Below, piece by piece: positions 44,549 to 53,919 of a stretch of DNA of 64,000 bases. The stretch is from Gemmatimonadota bacterium (lineage in GTDB: Bacteria; Gemmatimonadota; Gemmatimonadetes; Gemmatimonadales; Gemmatimonadaceae), in contig JAIOPJ010000055.1 of NCBI GenBank assembly GCA_021413975.1, forward strand, positions 1 through 64,000, in the 5' to 3' direction. The notes under the pieces are model-generated. The model ran no database searches, was not told where the DNA came from, and saw only the letters and a program-made list of their open reading frames with translations. Within the stretch, counting starts at the first letter, position 1. Every line of letters starts with the position of its first letter. The position numbers were made by a program, and so were the translations under genes.

Positions 44549-45294
44549 AGCCCCTCCACGGCGCGCGTCAGTGCCTCGAGGACGGTCGACGAGTCCGGCG
44601 GACTCAGCACGCTCGACGTCGCGAACTCCTCGGCGAGCGGATACTCCGTCCTTCGGACGCGTGCGGCCGCCAACGCCCGATCGTACGGCGCGCGCCGCAG
44701 CGCCGCGCGATCGTCGATCAGCAGCCACTCCGCTCCACCGATCCCCACCGCCATGCCGACGCTGCCGGCGTTGATGATCCGCATGCGGCCGAAGTCTCGC
44801 ACGAACTGCATGTGCGTGTGGCCGCACACCACGACATCGGCCGTTCCGAGTGGGAACAGGCGCTGCGATCGCGCGTCCGAACTGGCCACGGTGAACAACT
44901 CGGTGTCGCTGTGAGGCGTCGCGTGGCAGAAGAGCACGTGACCGAGCGCCGGCAGGTGCATCGACAGCGTGGCCGGCCACTGCTCGATCCAGCGCACCTG
45001 GTCGTCGCTGATCTGCTCGGCGACCCACCGCATCATCGGGCGGAAGCGCTCGGGCACCGCGTCCGGCGCTTCTCCGGCCCGCACGGCCAGGACCTCACGG
45101 TCGCCGTTGCCGAGGAGGTATGCGGCGGGGATCGCGAGCGATCGCAGGTACGCCAGTGTTTCGCGTGGCATCGGGCCCGGCAGCACGTCGCCGCCGATCA
45201 CGATGAGTTCGGCCCCCTCGCGCACGACGGCTGCGACGGCGGTCTCGAGCGCCGGGAGATTGGCATGGATGTCGTAGAGTGCGGCGATGCGCAT
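44545..45294 (-). CDS. Calcineurin-like metallophosphoesterase
   Basis: A 249-residue cytoplasmic phosphoesterase. Metal-site motifs are ALYDIHANLPAL, VIGGDVLPGP, LGNGDRE, CHATPHSD and CGHTHMQF, the full MPP set as in YfcE-like enzymes. Expected to cleave phosphodiesters or monoesters; natural substrate unknown. ATG 45294 or TTG one codon upstream. Coupled with the CcdC-like gene. Confidence 0.85.
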   Translation of the reverse strand: MRIAALYDIHANLPALETAVAAVVREGAELIVIGGDVLPGPMPRETLAYLRSLAIPAAYLLGNGDREVLAVRAGEAPDAVPERFRPMMRWVAEQISDDQVRWIEQWPATLSMHLPALGHVLFCHATPHSDTELFTVASSDARSQRLFPLGTADVVVCGHTHMQFVRDFGRMRIINAGSVGMAVGIGGAEWLLIDDRAALRRAPYDRALAAARVRRTEYPLAEEFATSSVLSPPDSSTVLEALTRAVEGL

Positions 45295-45532
45295 CAACGG
45301 CGGGTCGGAGGGGGCGCGTGCGTTGTGGACGTGGGCCAGAGGCGGAAGGTGCGGAGAACCTCACTTGGCCGGAAGGGCCGGCGCAGTGCGTCGACCGAGC
45401 GAATGGAGATCGAGCTGCAGCGAGGGGCCCAGTCGCGGTCGTTCGTGGCGCGGGACGCCTGTGGCGGTATGTTATCGCCGGGCCGTCCACCCCCTGCGCC
45501 GGCCCCTCGCCCCAGTCCGTGAGGTAGTGAGC

Positions 45533-46093
45533 ATGGTCAGTCCTTTGGCGCTCTGGATCCCGATCGTCGTGTCGGCGGTGTTCGTCTTCATCGCGCTGAT
45601 GCTCATCCACGGACTGCTCGGCTGGCACCGCGACGACATGATCGCCGTCCCCGGCGAGGCCGAGTTCCTGGAGAGGGTGCGCGCCCTCGGCGTGTCGCCC
45701 GGGGACTATCGGTTCCCCTACGGTCGCACCACGGCCGACATGACGACGCCGGAGTTCGAGGCGAAGATGAAGCAGGGTCCGGCGGGCATCATGTCGGTCT
45801 GGCCGAGTGGCGGCCTCGACATGGGCCGGATGATGGGTCTGTGGTTCGTCTATTCACTCGTCATAGCCGTGCTCGTCGCGTTCGTCACGGGCCGCACGCA
45901 CGGGCCGGGTGCGGAGTCCCTCGAGGTCTTCCGCGTGAGTGCAACCGTCACCTTCTGCTGCTACGTGATGGCGCACTGGCAGAACTGGATCTGGTGGGGC
46001 AGGAGCACGCGGTTCACCGTGACGTACTCGCTCGACGGCGTCCTCTTCGCGCTGGTCACCGGCGCGACCTTCGCCTGGTTGTGGCCGGGTTGA
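45533..46093 (+). CDS. Membrane protein of unknown function
   Basis: A 186-residue protein with about four membrane helices: ALWIPIVVSAVFVFIALML near the N-terminus, then an extracytoplasmic loop with GEAEFLERVRALG and MTTPEFEAKM, and three more helices (LWFVYSLVIAVLVAFVTG; TVTFCCYVMAHWQNWIWWG; FALVTGATFAWLW). GAGGTAG near the ATG could be the ribosome site. No family is named with confidence. Possible accessory membrane factor. Confidence 0.6.
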   Translation: MVSPLALWIPIVVSAVFVFIALMLIHGLLGWHRDDMIAVPGEAEFLERVRALGVSPGDYRFPYGRTTADMTTPEFEAKMKQGPAGIMSVWPSGGLDMGRMMGLWFVYSLVIAVLVAFVTGRTHGPGAESLEVFRVSATVTFCCYVMAHWQNWIWWGRSTRFTVTYSLDGVLFALVTGATFAWLWPG

Positions 46094-46243
46094 ATGCCGA
46101 CCGCGCGGACCTCCAGGGTCCTTCGGCTCCGTGACCGGTCCGACGACCTCTTCACGAGGCGTTGAGGGAGGGTCTCGACCGGGGCGCGGGCAGTGCGCAT
46201 TATTCCCGCGCCCCGATCATCGCCCCCGTCCCTCCGGCCCTTC

Positions 46244-47353
46244 ATGACCCGCACATCGACGACCGTCGCATCGAACCTGTGGCGCTCCGGGCGCTCCATT
46301 GTCCTCGTCGGGCTGGCCGTCGGTCTCGCCGCCTGCGATGGCGGCGGCAACGGCAGCGGCGGTCGCCCGCTCACCTCGTTGCCCCTGGACGGCACACTGG
46401 GCGTCGGTGGAGCCGGCGCCGCCCGCAGCAGCAGTGGCCACCATTTCGTGCGAGGGGGCGACGGTGCAGGGACCACGGTCCGGCTCGTCCCCGGCGGTGC
46501 CCGCTGGGAGGTCTACGGCACCGGCTACTCGTCACCCTCGGCACCACAGTACGACGGCACCATGTACGTCGTCAGCACCGCCGGGGGTGCACTCATGGAG
46601 GTGCGTGGCGCCGACTATGCGACCGTGATCGCCCTGCCGGCCGCGGGGGCCCTGTTCCTCGCCAAGACCGAGGACGGCCGGCTGCACATGCTGAGCTCGG
46701 CGTACGTCGATGGCCTGAACTACGTCTACACGTTCTGGAGCGCGCTGCCGACGGAGACCACCTGGCGCAATGACGGCAGCGGCTCCATGCCGACCACGCA
46801 GATGTGGATGACCTCCAAGGGGCGTGTGTTCGGCTGGCGCAGGAACGTCGGCGTGGTCCTCGTCAATCCGGCGACCAGCGCACAATCGACGGTGCTCGCG
46901 TGCGGACAACCCGGGGCCACTGTCATCGACTGCCCCAACCTCTTCCTGAGCGCCGTCCCGGACCGTCGCGGCCACTTCTACTTCGCGAGTACGGTGGACG
47001 GCAACGGCTTCCAGACGGAGCTGTGGCGCGTGTCCGACGGCAGCAGCACGGCTCAGAAGGTGGCCGGTCCCGGACTGCCCCAGTTGCCGCAGAGCGATGG
47101 GGCGAGCAACTACTACCGGCCGGGGGTCGAGGTCTCGCTCTATGCCGACCCCGCCAATCGCATCTGGATGTCGTTCCGCTGGGGGAACAACAACGCGAAC
47201 GACAAGTCGTTCCTGTACCGCTTCGACGGCTCCGGTTGGACCTACGTGCGCGGTGACCTCAGCCGACTGTCGATCCTGTTCGGCGAGGGCGACAACCCCG
47301 GCATCCTTGGCATCACGCTGTTCGGTTCGATGCAGGTGTGGACGCTCGGGTAG
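46244..47353 (+). CDS. Beta-propeller-like lipoprotein
   Basis: A 369-residue lipoprotein (lipobox LAAC, Cys about residue 31, then DGGGNGSGG). The mature part has repeating beta patterns (GTMYVVSTAGGALMEV, RLHMLSSAYVDGLNYVYTFW, HFYFASTVDGNGFQTELWRV, RIWMSFRWGNNNAN), consistent with a propeller. No known enzymatic motif. Start 46244 chosen for the signal. Confidence 0.65.
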   Translation: MTRTSTTVASNLWRSGRSIVLVGLAVGLAACDGGGNGSGGRPLTSLPLDGTLGVGGAGAARSSSGHHFVRGGDGAGTTVRLVPGGARWEVYGTGYSSPSAPQYDGTMYVVSTAGGALMEVRGADYATVIALPAAGALFLAKTEDGRLHMLSSAYVDGLNYVYTFWSALPTETTWRNDGSGSMPTTQMWMTSKGRVFGWRRNVGVVLVNPATSAQSTVLACGQPGATVIDCPNLFLSAVPDRRGHFYFASTVDGNGFQTELWRVSDGSSTAQKVAGPGLPQLPQSDGASNYYRPGVEVSLYADPANRIWMSFRWGNNNANDKSFLYRFDGSGWTYVRGDLSRLSILFGEGDNPGILGITLFGSMQVWTLG

Positions 47354-47373
47354 CGGTCCACGCTGGTCGCAGG

Positions 47374-47793
47374 CTATCGCTCCACGAGTCGCGCCGGGCC
47401 CACCGGCCATCGCCGTTCTGCCGCATAGCACGCGACCAGCGCCACGGCATACGCGGCGATGTCCGCCGGATCGAATCGCCCGCGGAACAGGCCACGCGGC
47501 CAGAAGTACTGACTCACCTCGGTCAGGGCGCTGGCGCCGAACAGTACGATGGCGGCGATCTCCGGAGAACGGCCGACCGTGCGTTGGATCCGCGTCGCAC
47601 GCGGCGCGCGCGAGTGCAGTCCCCGCGACGCGATGTAGAGCCAGGCCGGCACGACCAGATCCGCCAGATGGTTCGTGAGGAACCCGCCGCGGACATGGAG
47701 GATGTTGAGTGCGCCGGTGCCGAGCGTCGCGGCGAAGGTCGCGTAGTAGGCGATCAGCCATCCGCGCTGACGGGTCACGTCGAAGGCGGCCAC
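47374..47793 (-). CDS. Small membrane protein after the TonB C-domain gene
   Basis: A 139-residue protein beginning GTG at 47793, with about four helices (WLIAYYATFAATLGTGALNI; FLTNHLADLVVPAWLYIAS; IAAIVLFGASALTEVSQYF; IAAYAVALVACYAAERRW). A DUF2809- or VanZ-like fold is possible but I cannot decide. It is 8 bases after the upstream gene stop on the same strand, with a TGAGGCG ribosome-like site. Confidence 0.55.
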   Translation of the reverse strand: MAAFDVTRQRGWLIAYYATFAATLGTGALNILHVRGGFLTNHLADLVVPAWLYIASRGLHSRAPRATRIQRTVGRSPEIAAIVLFGASALTEVSQYFWPRGLFRGRFDPADIAAYAVALVACYAAERRWPVGPARLVER

Positions 47794-47801
47794 AGGGCGC
47801 C

Positions 47802-48989
47802 TCAGCAGCGTGTCCGTCGTGACGGCGTCGAGGATCCGATGCCCATGTCGCTGACGATGCTCGTGCTGACGCCGACCGACTCCCGGTAGGTCACCACCTG
47901 TCGCACCGGCCTTCCCTTGAGCCGGGCCGGTGAGAAGCGCAGGTCCGGCGCGAGCGCGAGGAAGGCGGCGCCGAACCCGGTGTTGTTCGCCGAGACGAGC
48001 GTGATGGTGCCCGGTTCCGGCACGCCGCGAGCATCGACGACGAATCGGAGCTCGACACGGAAGCAGGAGATCGACGTGATCTCGCCCGCCTGAGGCTCCC
48101 AGTTGAGCACCCCATTGCCACGGACCTCGCGCGCGTCGGGGTCCACCTGGCACATCAGGTAGATGGGGGGGGCGCTGTCGCTCGCGGCCGGGAGCGGCGG
48201 GCAGGGTCCGCGTCGCTCGGCCGGGAGGGGAACGACGACGGTCGGCGGCAACACGCCGACATCGGCGACCACGTACGAACTCGAGCGCCGTGCCCCCCTC
48301 GTCGTGAGCTCGAAGATGTACGGCAGGACGAGCAGAGAGCAGCGGGCCTGTCCCCCGACCTGCGCCGGTTCGAAGCTCATCTGCCCGAACGCCTCGCGCA
48401 CCGCCGCCTCGAACGGCTCCGCCGAGGCGTAGAGGAACGAGGTCAGCGCAGGGTCGACGCGCCCGTCGGCGTTCACGACGACGGCGACCACGACGCCTCC
48501 CTCGCGTCCGTTGTCGCGTTCCGACGCCGGATAGCGCGGCGTGCCGCTGTTCCTCGCCACCTGCGAGAAGCGCTTGTCGCTCCGTGCGGCGTCGACCCGC
48601 TCGACGAGCGAGTCCACGGCGTTGAGCGGCACCGCGAAGGTGCGATCGACATCCGACCCGGGGTGCAGCGAGTCGAGCGGCGCGACGGCCTCGGCCATGC
48701 CGAGCGTGCTGAAGGCGACGACGTAGCGACCCGCGGCTGGGGCGGCGAACTCGAACGTGCCGTCCTCGCGGGTGAAGGTCGTGGCGACGACGCCGCCGTT
48801 GGTGCGGCGGAGCGTGGCGTCGACGCACGCGAGGGGACGCGTGGAGTTGGCGAGGAGCGCGCGGCCGCTGATGACCCCCTGTGCGGGCAGGGTGGAGGCC
48901 GTGGCGAGCAGCAGCGTGCACAGGGTCGCGCCGAGCCGGCTCGGGGTGCGAAGGCGGTGCAGGGACAGGTGTGTTCCTGCTGCAGTCAT
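47802..48989 (-). CDS. Carboxypeptidase regulatory/TonB C-terminal-like exported protein
   Basis: A 395-residue exported protein. After the signal (LGATLCTLLLATASTLPAQ) comes a carboxypeptidase regulatory-like domain (about 35-110, VISGRALLANSTRPLACVD, TREDGTFEFAAPAAGRYVV). Two TonB-C-like regions follow: VVAVVVNADGRVDPALTSFL (about 165-230) and RVELRFVVDARGVPEPGTIT (about 310-375, with ARLKGRPVRQVVTY). TonB C-domains usually transfer energy to outer-membrane receptors, but here no transmembrane anchor or proline spacer is seen, so the protein may be fully periplasmic. Function uncertain. Confidence 0.7.
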   Translation of the reverse strand: MTAAGTHLSLHRLRTPSRLGATLCTLLLATASTLPAQGVISGRALLANSTRPLACVDATLRRTNGGVVATTFTREDGTFEFAAPAAGRYVVAFSTLGMAEAVAPLDSLHPGSDVDRTFAVPLNAVDSLVERVDAARSDKRFSQVARNSGTPRYPASERDNGREGGVVVAVVVNADGRVDPALTSFLYASAEPFEAAVREAFGQMSFEPAQVGGQARCSLLVLPYIFELTTRGARRSSSYVVADVGVLPPTVVVPLPAERRGPCPPLPAASDSAPPIYLMCQVDPDAREVRGNGVLNWEPQAGEITSISCFRVELRFVVDARGVPEPGTITLVSANNTGFGAAFLALAPDLRFSPARLKGRPVRQVVTYRESVGVSTSIVSDMGIGSSTPSRRTRC

Positions 48990-49018
48990 GGAGGATCTCC
49001 GCGCGTGGAAACGTCGAG

Positions 49019-49471
49019 TCACGAAAGTGGCTCCAGCAGATAGCACACGTCGGTTCGGATGCGCTCGGGGTGCGAGTCCCACTCAGGCTCCCAGTGCCCG
49101 TACAGCTCCCAGCGCGGACCGGCGACCCGGCGTCCGTTCGCGCGGCACCAAGCGAGGATCGCCGAGTGCGCGGACCCGAGCGTCCCGTAGGGTCCGAGAT
49201 GCACCGTCCGCGCGACCTCTCCGGCCGGCGTGGTCGCCGCCACGAGCTCGCCGGCCGCGCGGACCGGTTGCAACGCCTCGACGCCGATCATGACCTGGAT
49301 CTGCGCATCGAGGTAGAGCGCGACGTGCCGTCCGCCTCGCACGCCCTGCTGCTGGAGTGCGCTCCACACGAGCCCGCAACACTCGGGAACCAGGCGCGCG
49401 AGATCAGCGGGGTCCGCGCGGCGGCGGACGACGGCGAGCGGCAGAGCAGGGTGCTGTCGCACTTCGATCAT
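49019..49471 (-). CDS. GyrI-like/effector-binding domain protein
   Basis: A 150-residue cytoplasmic protein of the GyrI-like (AraC effector-binding, BmrR-type) fold, with VALYLDAQIQVMIGVEAL, ARTVHLGPYGTLGSAHSAIL and WELYGHWEPEWDSHPERIRT, the last typical of the family (Y-x-x-x-x-D-P-x-x-x-x-T-x-I). Such domains bind small hydrophobic molecules or act as gyrase inhibitors/hydrolases. Role here unknown. ATG at 49471. Confidence 0.8.
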   Translation of the reverse strand: MIEVRQHPALPLAVVRRRADPADLARLVPECCGLVWSALQQQGVRGGRHVALYLDAQIQVMIGVEALQPVRAAGELVAATTPAGEVARTVHLGPYGTLGSAHSAILAWCRANGRRVAGPRWELYGHWEPEWDSHPERIRTDVCYLLEPLS

Positions 49472-49620
49472 GGGCAGTCGGCTCCCGCGGTCGCATGGAC
49501 GTCTGGTCGGGCCGTTCGGCGTGCGTCCACATGATGGGATGGTGCCGTCACCATCGCAAGGTTCCGATCCCGCGCGGCGTGCGGTCGCGGACATCCGTCC
49601 GTCCCATCGACGACTTCACG

Positions 49621-50382
49621 TCAGTCGTCGATCACCGCCTTGCCCGCCGCTTCGAGTCTCGCGAGGCCGTCCTTCATCGCTCTCACGGCCTCGACCGGGT
49701 GCCCGGTCCAGTGCTCGAGCTCACCGATCACGCGCAGGGCTTCGCGGGACCGGAAGGACTTCGTCGGATTCCCTCGGAACTTCTTGTCGGTCACGTTGGG
49801 ATCATCCTCGAGCGGACCCGTCGGCTCGACGATGTAGATCCTCCCGCGCCCTTCCCCTGAGGACAGTTCCGCTCCCCACTTGGCGGCATCCAGGGTGCGA
49901 GTGAGATAGACGTGGTTCGACGTTCGGGGAGTTTCGCCGAAGTTGGCTGGCCGTCCCGGCACGATGAGATCCCCGGGACGGAAGTCAGCTCGGGTGCCAT
50001 GGTAGAGCGACCACTCCGTGACCTCGCGCGCGACTCTCAGTGGCTCGCCCGAACGCCACGACATCGACGGATGGCCGGGAGCCAGCCAGTCCGCGGCGTT
50101 GACCGCGTCCTCGACCGGCCCGAGGGGCTCCACGACGTAGACGCGCGGGTGGCCCTCGCCTGATGCGAGTTCCGCTCCCCAGATCGCGCCATCCAGGTCG
50201 GGCGTGAGATACACGTGCCCCGGCGCGTCGTGCGATGTCTCTGAGTTGCGCTGTGCGCCCGGCTCGATGACATCGCCGGGCAGGAGGTCTGCACGCGTAC
50301 CGTGATACCACGGGCGACCGATCTCCCATGCGAAGACCACCTTACTCGCGAATCGGCGCGCGCGATGAGTGCGGTCGTTCAT
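49621..50382 (-). CDS. arr: Tandem double-domain rifampicin ADP-ribosyltransferase (Arr)
   Basis: A 253-residue protein carrying two Arr-type domains in a row; known Arr enzymes are single, about 140 residues. Domain 1 (about 22-125) has WYHGTRADLLPGD and HVYLTPDLDGAIWGAEL, and WRSGEPLRV. Domain 2 (about 125-240) has LYHGTRADFRPGD, HVYLTRTLDAAKWGAEL and the complete TGPLEDDPNVTDKKFRGNPT motif. Domain 1 has LGPVEDAVNAADWLAPGHPS at that place, so the DDPN motif is lost. Arr uses NAD+ to ADP-ribosylate a rifamycin hydroxyl and inactivate the drug. I expect domain 2 to be active; domain 1 may be degenerate or regulatory. Start ATG 50382; the upstream membrane gene overlaps by 41 bases. Confidence 0.85.
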   Translation of the reverse strand: MNDRTHRARRFASKVVFAWEIGRPWYHGTRADLLPGDVIEPGAQRNSETSHDAPGHVYLTPDLDGAIWGAELASGEGHPRVYVVEPLGPVEDAVNAADWLAPGHPSMSWRSGEPLRVAREVTEWSLYHGTRADFRPGDLIVPGRPANFGETPRTSNHVYLTRTLDAAKWGAELSSGEGRGRIYIVEPTGPLEDDPNVTDKKFRGNPTKSFRSREALRVIGELEHWTGHPVEAVRAMKDGLARLEAAGKAVIDD

Positions 50383-50884
50383 CCTGGCCTTCAGTGCCAC
50401 GATGCACATGAGCGTCGGGCGCGCGCGCGACGATCGGCTCCACTGGCTGCCGCCCTTCGACCAGAAGACCGGGCGCCGGTGGCTCAACGTCTGCCCGCGC
50501 CGTCACTGCGCGCGATGCGGCGTCGCCCCTCTGGAGTCCGCGCGCGAACCAGCTCACCCCTGCCGCGGCAACGCCGACCGCAGCCGCCCCCAACCAGATC
50601 GACCACCGCGCGCCGGAGTCCATGGGCTCATACAGTGGTTGCACGGCGAGCAACGCGGCGGTTGCAACGCCCCAGATGGCGACCGAAGGCGAGGCCCAGC
50701 GCGAGCGCCTCACCAGGCCGATGGCCGCCACCACCGCCGAGATGCCGATCACCACCTGCAGCGCACCGAAGAGCAGCGAGCCGGGTTCCGTGTCGTGGAA
50801 CTCGCTCAGCGCCTGGCGGAAGGCACTCTTGCTGAGCACCAGGAACGCGGCGGCGAAGAGGTAGGCCCCAACTGATCGGAACAC
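50342..50884 (-). CDS. Membrane protein overlapping the arr start
   Basis: A 180-residue protein starting GTG at 50884 with about four helices (SVGAYLFAAAFLVLSKSAF; LLFGALQVVIGISAVVAAIGL; VAIWGVATAALLAVQPLY; WSIWLGAAAVGVAAAGVSWF) and a 55-residue polar C-terminal tail that overlaps arr by 41 bases. No family is recognised. The overlap argues for co-transcription with arr, but the tail could also be a frame that ends late by chance. Confidence 0.5.
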   Translation of the reverse strand: MFRSVGAYLFAAAFLVLSKSAFRQALSEFHDTEPGSLLFGALQVVIGISAVVAAIGLVRRSRWASPSVAIWGVATAALLAVQPLYEPMDSGARWSIWLGAAAVGVAAAGVSWFARGLQRGDAASRAVTARADVEPPAPGLLVEGRQPVEPIVARAPDAHVHRGTEGQDERPHSSRAPIRE

Positions 50885-50998
50885 GGCTCGTCTCCAATGG
50901 CGACAGGGTGCTGCGTGACCAACGATCGAGGATCTTCGAACCGGACCAGGACGTCGCAAGCGCCTCGCGTGCCGTCGGCCGGCCTCGCTGAACTCACC

Positions 50999-51340
50999 CT
51001 ACCGCCCCCGTCGCCCCACCGCTCGCGCCAGCGCCGCCCCACTCGCCGCCAGCAGCCCCGGATACGCGAGCGTCAACGCCACCAGTGCCCCCGGACCCAC
51101 CCGCATCGCCTGTCCGACCGTAGCGCTCACCGACCCGGCCGGCGCACCGTTCGCAGAGACGACGAGGAGTATCGCCCAAGCCAGCATCCCCGCGACCCCG
51201 GCCAGCAACGGCGTCGCCGGATCCGTCCGCTTCACCCAGCCCCACGCGGCGCCGACGATCGGAACGATCCACCATCCCACGACCCACGTGCCGAGCGCGA
51301 TCGCCACCACCGCGCCGGCGAACCACGGCAACCGCTTCAT
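50999..51340 (-). CDS. Small membrane protein coupled to penicillin acylase gene
   Basis: A 113-residue protein with about three or four helices (MKRLPWFAGAVVAIALGTWV; LLAGVAGMLAWAILLVVSA; MRVGPGALVALTLAYPGLLA). The ATG overlaps the stop of the upstream acylase gene (ATGA). No family recognised. Confidence 0.6.
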   Translation of the reverse strand: MKRLPWFAGAVVAIALGTWVVGWWIVPIVGAAWGWVKRTDPATPLLAGVAGMLAWAILLVVSANGAPAGSVSATVGQAMRVGPGALVALTLAYPGLLAASGAALARAVGRRGR

Positions 51341-53919
51341 CGCGCACCTCCATCGATCGGCCGCAACGTGAGTGCGCTGCGCAACTGCGCCCCTGACAGG
51401 TCCGCCGCGCCCCGCGGCAACCGCAATGGCGCGAGCGCTCCGGTGCGCCACAATTCCATCCGATCCGCATACCGCGACGACACCGGGTTCCCCGACTGTC
51501 CGCCGGGATAGGTCCCCCACGCCTCCACCGAATCGCCGAGTTCCACGACGAAGCGCCACGACGCTCCGTGCGTCCCGCGACCGTCGTTCGGACTCAGCGT
51601 GCCAGGTCCCGACTGCACCTTCAGCGACTCCCGCCCGAAGCCCGGCAGTTGCAGCAAGTGCTTCACGCTCGCCATCCGCTCGTTCCCCCAGCGCCACGCC
51701 CGCGGATCGTTCCCGGACCGCGAACGCGCACCTTCCCACGCCCCATGCAGGCTCGCGAGCAGGATCTGGTCGCGACCCTCGCGCACGTTCGTGGTCGCGC
51801 GGTCATCCCACCAGACCGACGTCGGGTCGTCGAACAACCGCACCAGCATCATCGAGTTCGGCGTCGCCATCCGCTGCGTCTCGCCTGGCGGCGCCATCTC
51901 GTCCCACGTCCGCCGCGTGAGCTCCTGGAGCACCGCGTTGTAGAGCACCGCGCCCTTGCTCTCGGAGTCGAATCGTCCGTCCCACTCATCGAGGAACGCG
52001 AGCGCCTCTCGATCGGCACTGGTCGCTTCCATGCCGCGCGCCGCGACCGCGGCGCGCACGGCGCTGCGCACATGCTCCGTGAGGGCGCTGCGCGGGTCCG
52101 TATGCGCCAGACGCATCTTCTCCGGCGTCATCGCCGCGTCGGCGCGCAGGATCTCGTTGATCCGCATCGCCCGCCACGGCGTGGGCCAATCCCAGCCGAG
52201 GTAGTCGCTGCGCACCGCCGGGTCGATCGGCTGCTGGTTGTTGCTCGCGAGGTACCCTTGGGCCGGACGGAGCGCCTGCGGGTACTTCGCCACCGGCCAG
52301 TCGCCGAGCCAGTCGACCTTGCTCGTGCTCCCGTCGAGGATCCGGTCGCCGCGACCATTGCCAGGGCGGATCGGATATCGTCCGGTGCTCCGGATGCCGA
52401 TCGCGCCGGCGCGATCGGCCACGAGGAAGTTCTGCGCCGGCGCCTTGTACGGCTCCATCGCCTTGTACCACTCCTCGGCGGTCGTCGCGCGGGCGGCATT
52501 CCGGAACGCGTTCGCTTCGTCACCCGCCTCGAGCGCGGTCCAGCGCAGCGAGAGCCACCCCTCGCTCGTGCGCAGGAGCGGACCGCGGTGCGTGCGGCGC
52601 AGCGTGTCGGTCGCGAGCACCACGCCGCCCTTGCCGTGGAAGACCTCCACCCGCTGCTCGAGTGCTCTCCATTCGCCATCGAGCCGGTACTTCGTGGGCG
52701 ACGTGGAATCGTCCACCACCTCGCGGTAGAAGTCGGTCACGTCGGCGCCGGTGTTCGTCGCCGTCCAGGCCACGTCGCGATTGAACCCGATCGGGATCGT
52801 CGGCGTCATGGGCAGCGAGACGCCGTACACATCCATCTCCCCCGGCACGACGATGTGCACCTCGTACCAGATGCTCGGGAGCGAGAGGCTCAGGTGCGGA
52901 TCGCCCGAGAGCAGCGCATGACCGCTCGCCGAGCGCTCGGGAGCGACGGCCCAGTTGTTCGAGCCCACCATGGCCTCGCCGCGCGTGAAGCTCTCCACCG
53001 CGCCGGCCGCGCTGTTCAATGAAGGGCCGAGCGCCACCCGGCGCCGCGTGTCGTCGGCGCGCCGCGCTGCCGCGACCGCGCCGGCGTTCGGCGTGCGCGG
53101 GGCGGGGAACTTCATCGTCGCATAGCGCGGCGCCGTGCGCCCCGGCACCGGCTGAATGGGTTCCTGGATCGGCGCGTCGAGCGGGAAGAGCACCGCCGTG
53201 GCTTCCTCGCCGATCAGCGCCTCGATCGCGCCCCGCTCCAGCTCGTCGCTCTGCCAGGCCAGCGTCTGCGACATCTCGGCCAGCATGTAGTAGACGTCCT
53301 GCGACTGGAAGATGCGTGGTGATGCGCCGAGCAGCTTGTACTCCACCGGGAGATCCTGCGCGCCGGCGTCGCGCACCCACTGGTTGATGCCTTCGACGTA
53401 CGCGACGACCACGCCGCGGATCCTCGAGTCGGCGGGCAGGGCGTTCCACTTGGCCTCGGCGGCCTGCGCGAGTCCGCGTTCGCGTGCCTGCCGGTCGATC
53501 GGCAGCAGCTCGGGCCCCGCCACTTCGGCGAGCGTCCCCGCGACCTTCCGCACGGTGAGCTCCATCTGGAAGAGCCGGTCGCGAGCATGGATCCAGCCGA
53601 GCGCACGCATGGCGTCGAGTTCGGTCCGGGCGAAGATGTGCGGCACGCCGCGATCGTCGTAGCGCACCTCGACCGGGGCACTCAGACCTTCGAGCAGGAG
53701 CGACTGCTCGCGCGGCAGCTCGGCCACCCGTGCCGCCGCCCACACGCCATGCGCGGGATCGAGCAACTGCCCCAGCGCAGGCACCGGGCCCGTGGGCCTG
53801 AAGCCCACGTAGAGCGCGCCGGCGAGCGCCACCGCCGCGATGCTCCCCGAGATCGCGCGCGGCACCTCGCTCCTCACCACGCGCGGCAGCGCGCCCGTGC
53901 CTCCGCCCACCTCGTTCAT
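51337..53919 (-). CDS. Penicillin acylase-family (Ntn) hydrolase
   Basis: An 860-residue precursor-type amidase. A single N-terminal helix (ISGSIAAVALAGALYVGF) may be anchor or signal. Family motifs include VEVRYDDRGVPHIFA, ALGWIHARDRLFQMEL, MVGSNNWAVAPERSASG with the nucleophile Ser near residue 318 produced by autocleavage, LSGDPHLSLSLPSIWYEVH and SPNDGRGTHGASWRFV. Substrates of these enzymes include N-acyl amides such as acyl-homoserine lactones, acyl amino acids and beta-lactams; not decidable here. ATG 53919 overlaps the AIM24-like gene by one base (TGATG). Confidence 0.88.
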   Translation of the reverse strand: MNEVGGGTGALPRVVRSEVPRAISGSIAAVALAGALYVGFRPTGPVPALGQLLDPAHGVWAAARVAELPREQSLLLEGLSAPVEVRYDDRGVPHIFARTELDAMRALGWIHARDRLFQMELTVRKVAGTLAEVAGPELLPIDRQARERGLAQAAEAKWNALPADSRIRGVVVAYVEGINQWVRDAGAQDLPVEYKLLGASPRIFQSQDVYYMLAEMSQTLAWQSDELERGAIEALIGEEATAVLFPLDAPIQEPIQPVPGRTAPRYATMKFPAPRTPNAGAVAAARRADDTRRRVALGPSLNSAAGAVESFTRGEAMVGSNNWAVAPERSASGHALLSGDPHLSLSLPSIWYEVHIVVPGEMDVYGVSLPMTPTIPIGFNRDVAWTATNTGADVTDFYREVVDDSTSPTKYRLDGEWRALEQRVEVFHGKGGVVLATDTLRRTHRGPLLRTSEGWLSLRWTALEAGDEANAFRNAARATTAEEWYKAMEPYKAPAQNFLVADRAGAIGIRSTGRYPIRPGNGRGDRILDGSTSKVDWLGDWPVAKYPQALRPAQGYLASNNQQPIDPAVRSDYLGWDWPTPWRAMRINEILRADAAMTPEKMRLAHTDPRSALTEHVRSAVRAAVAARGMEATSADREALAFLDEWDGRFDSESKGAVLYNAVLQELTRRTWDEMAPPGETQRMATPNSMMLVRLFDDPTSVWWDDRATTNVREGRDQILLASLHGAWEGARSRSGNDPRAWRWGNERMASVKHLLQLPGFGRESLKVQSGPGTLSPNDGRGTHGASWRFVVELGDSVEAWGTYPGGQSGNPVSSRYADRMELWRTGALAPLRLPRGAADLSGAQLRSALTLRPIDGGAR

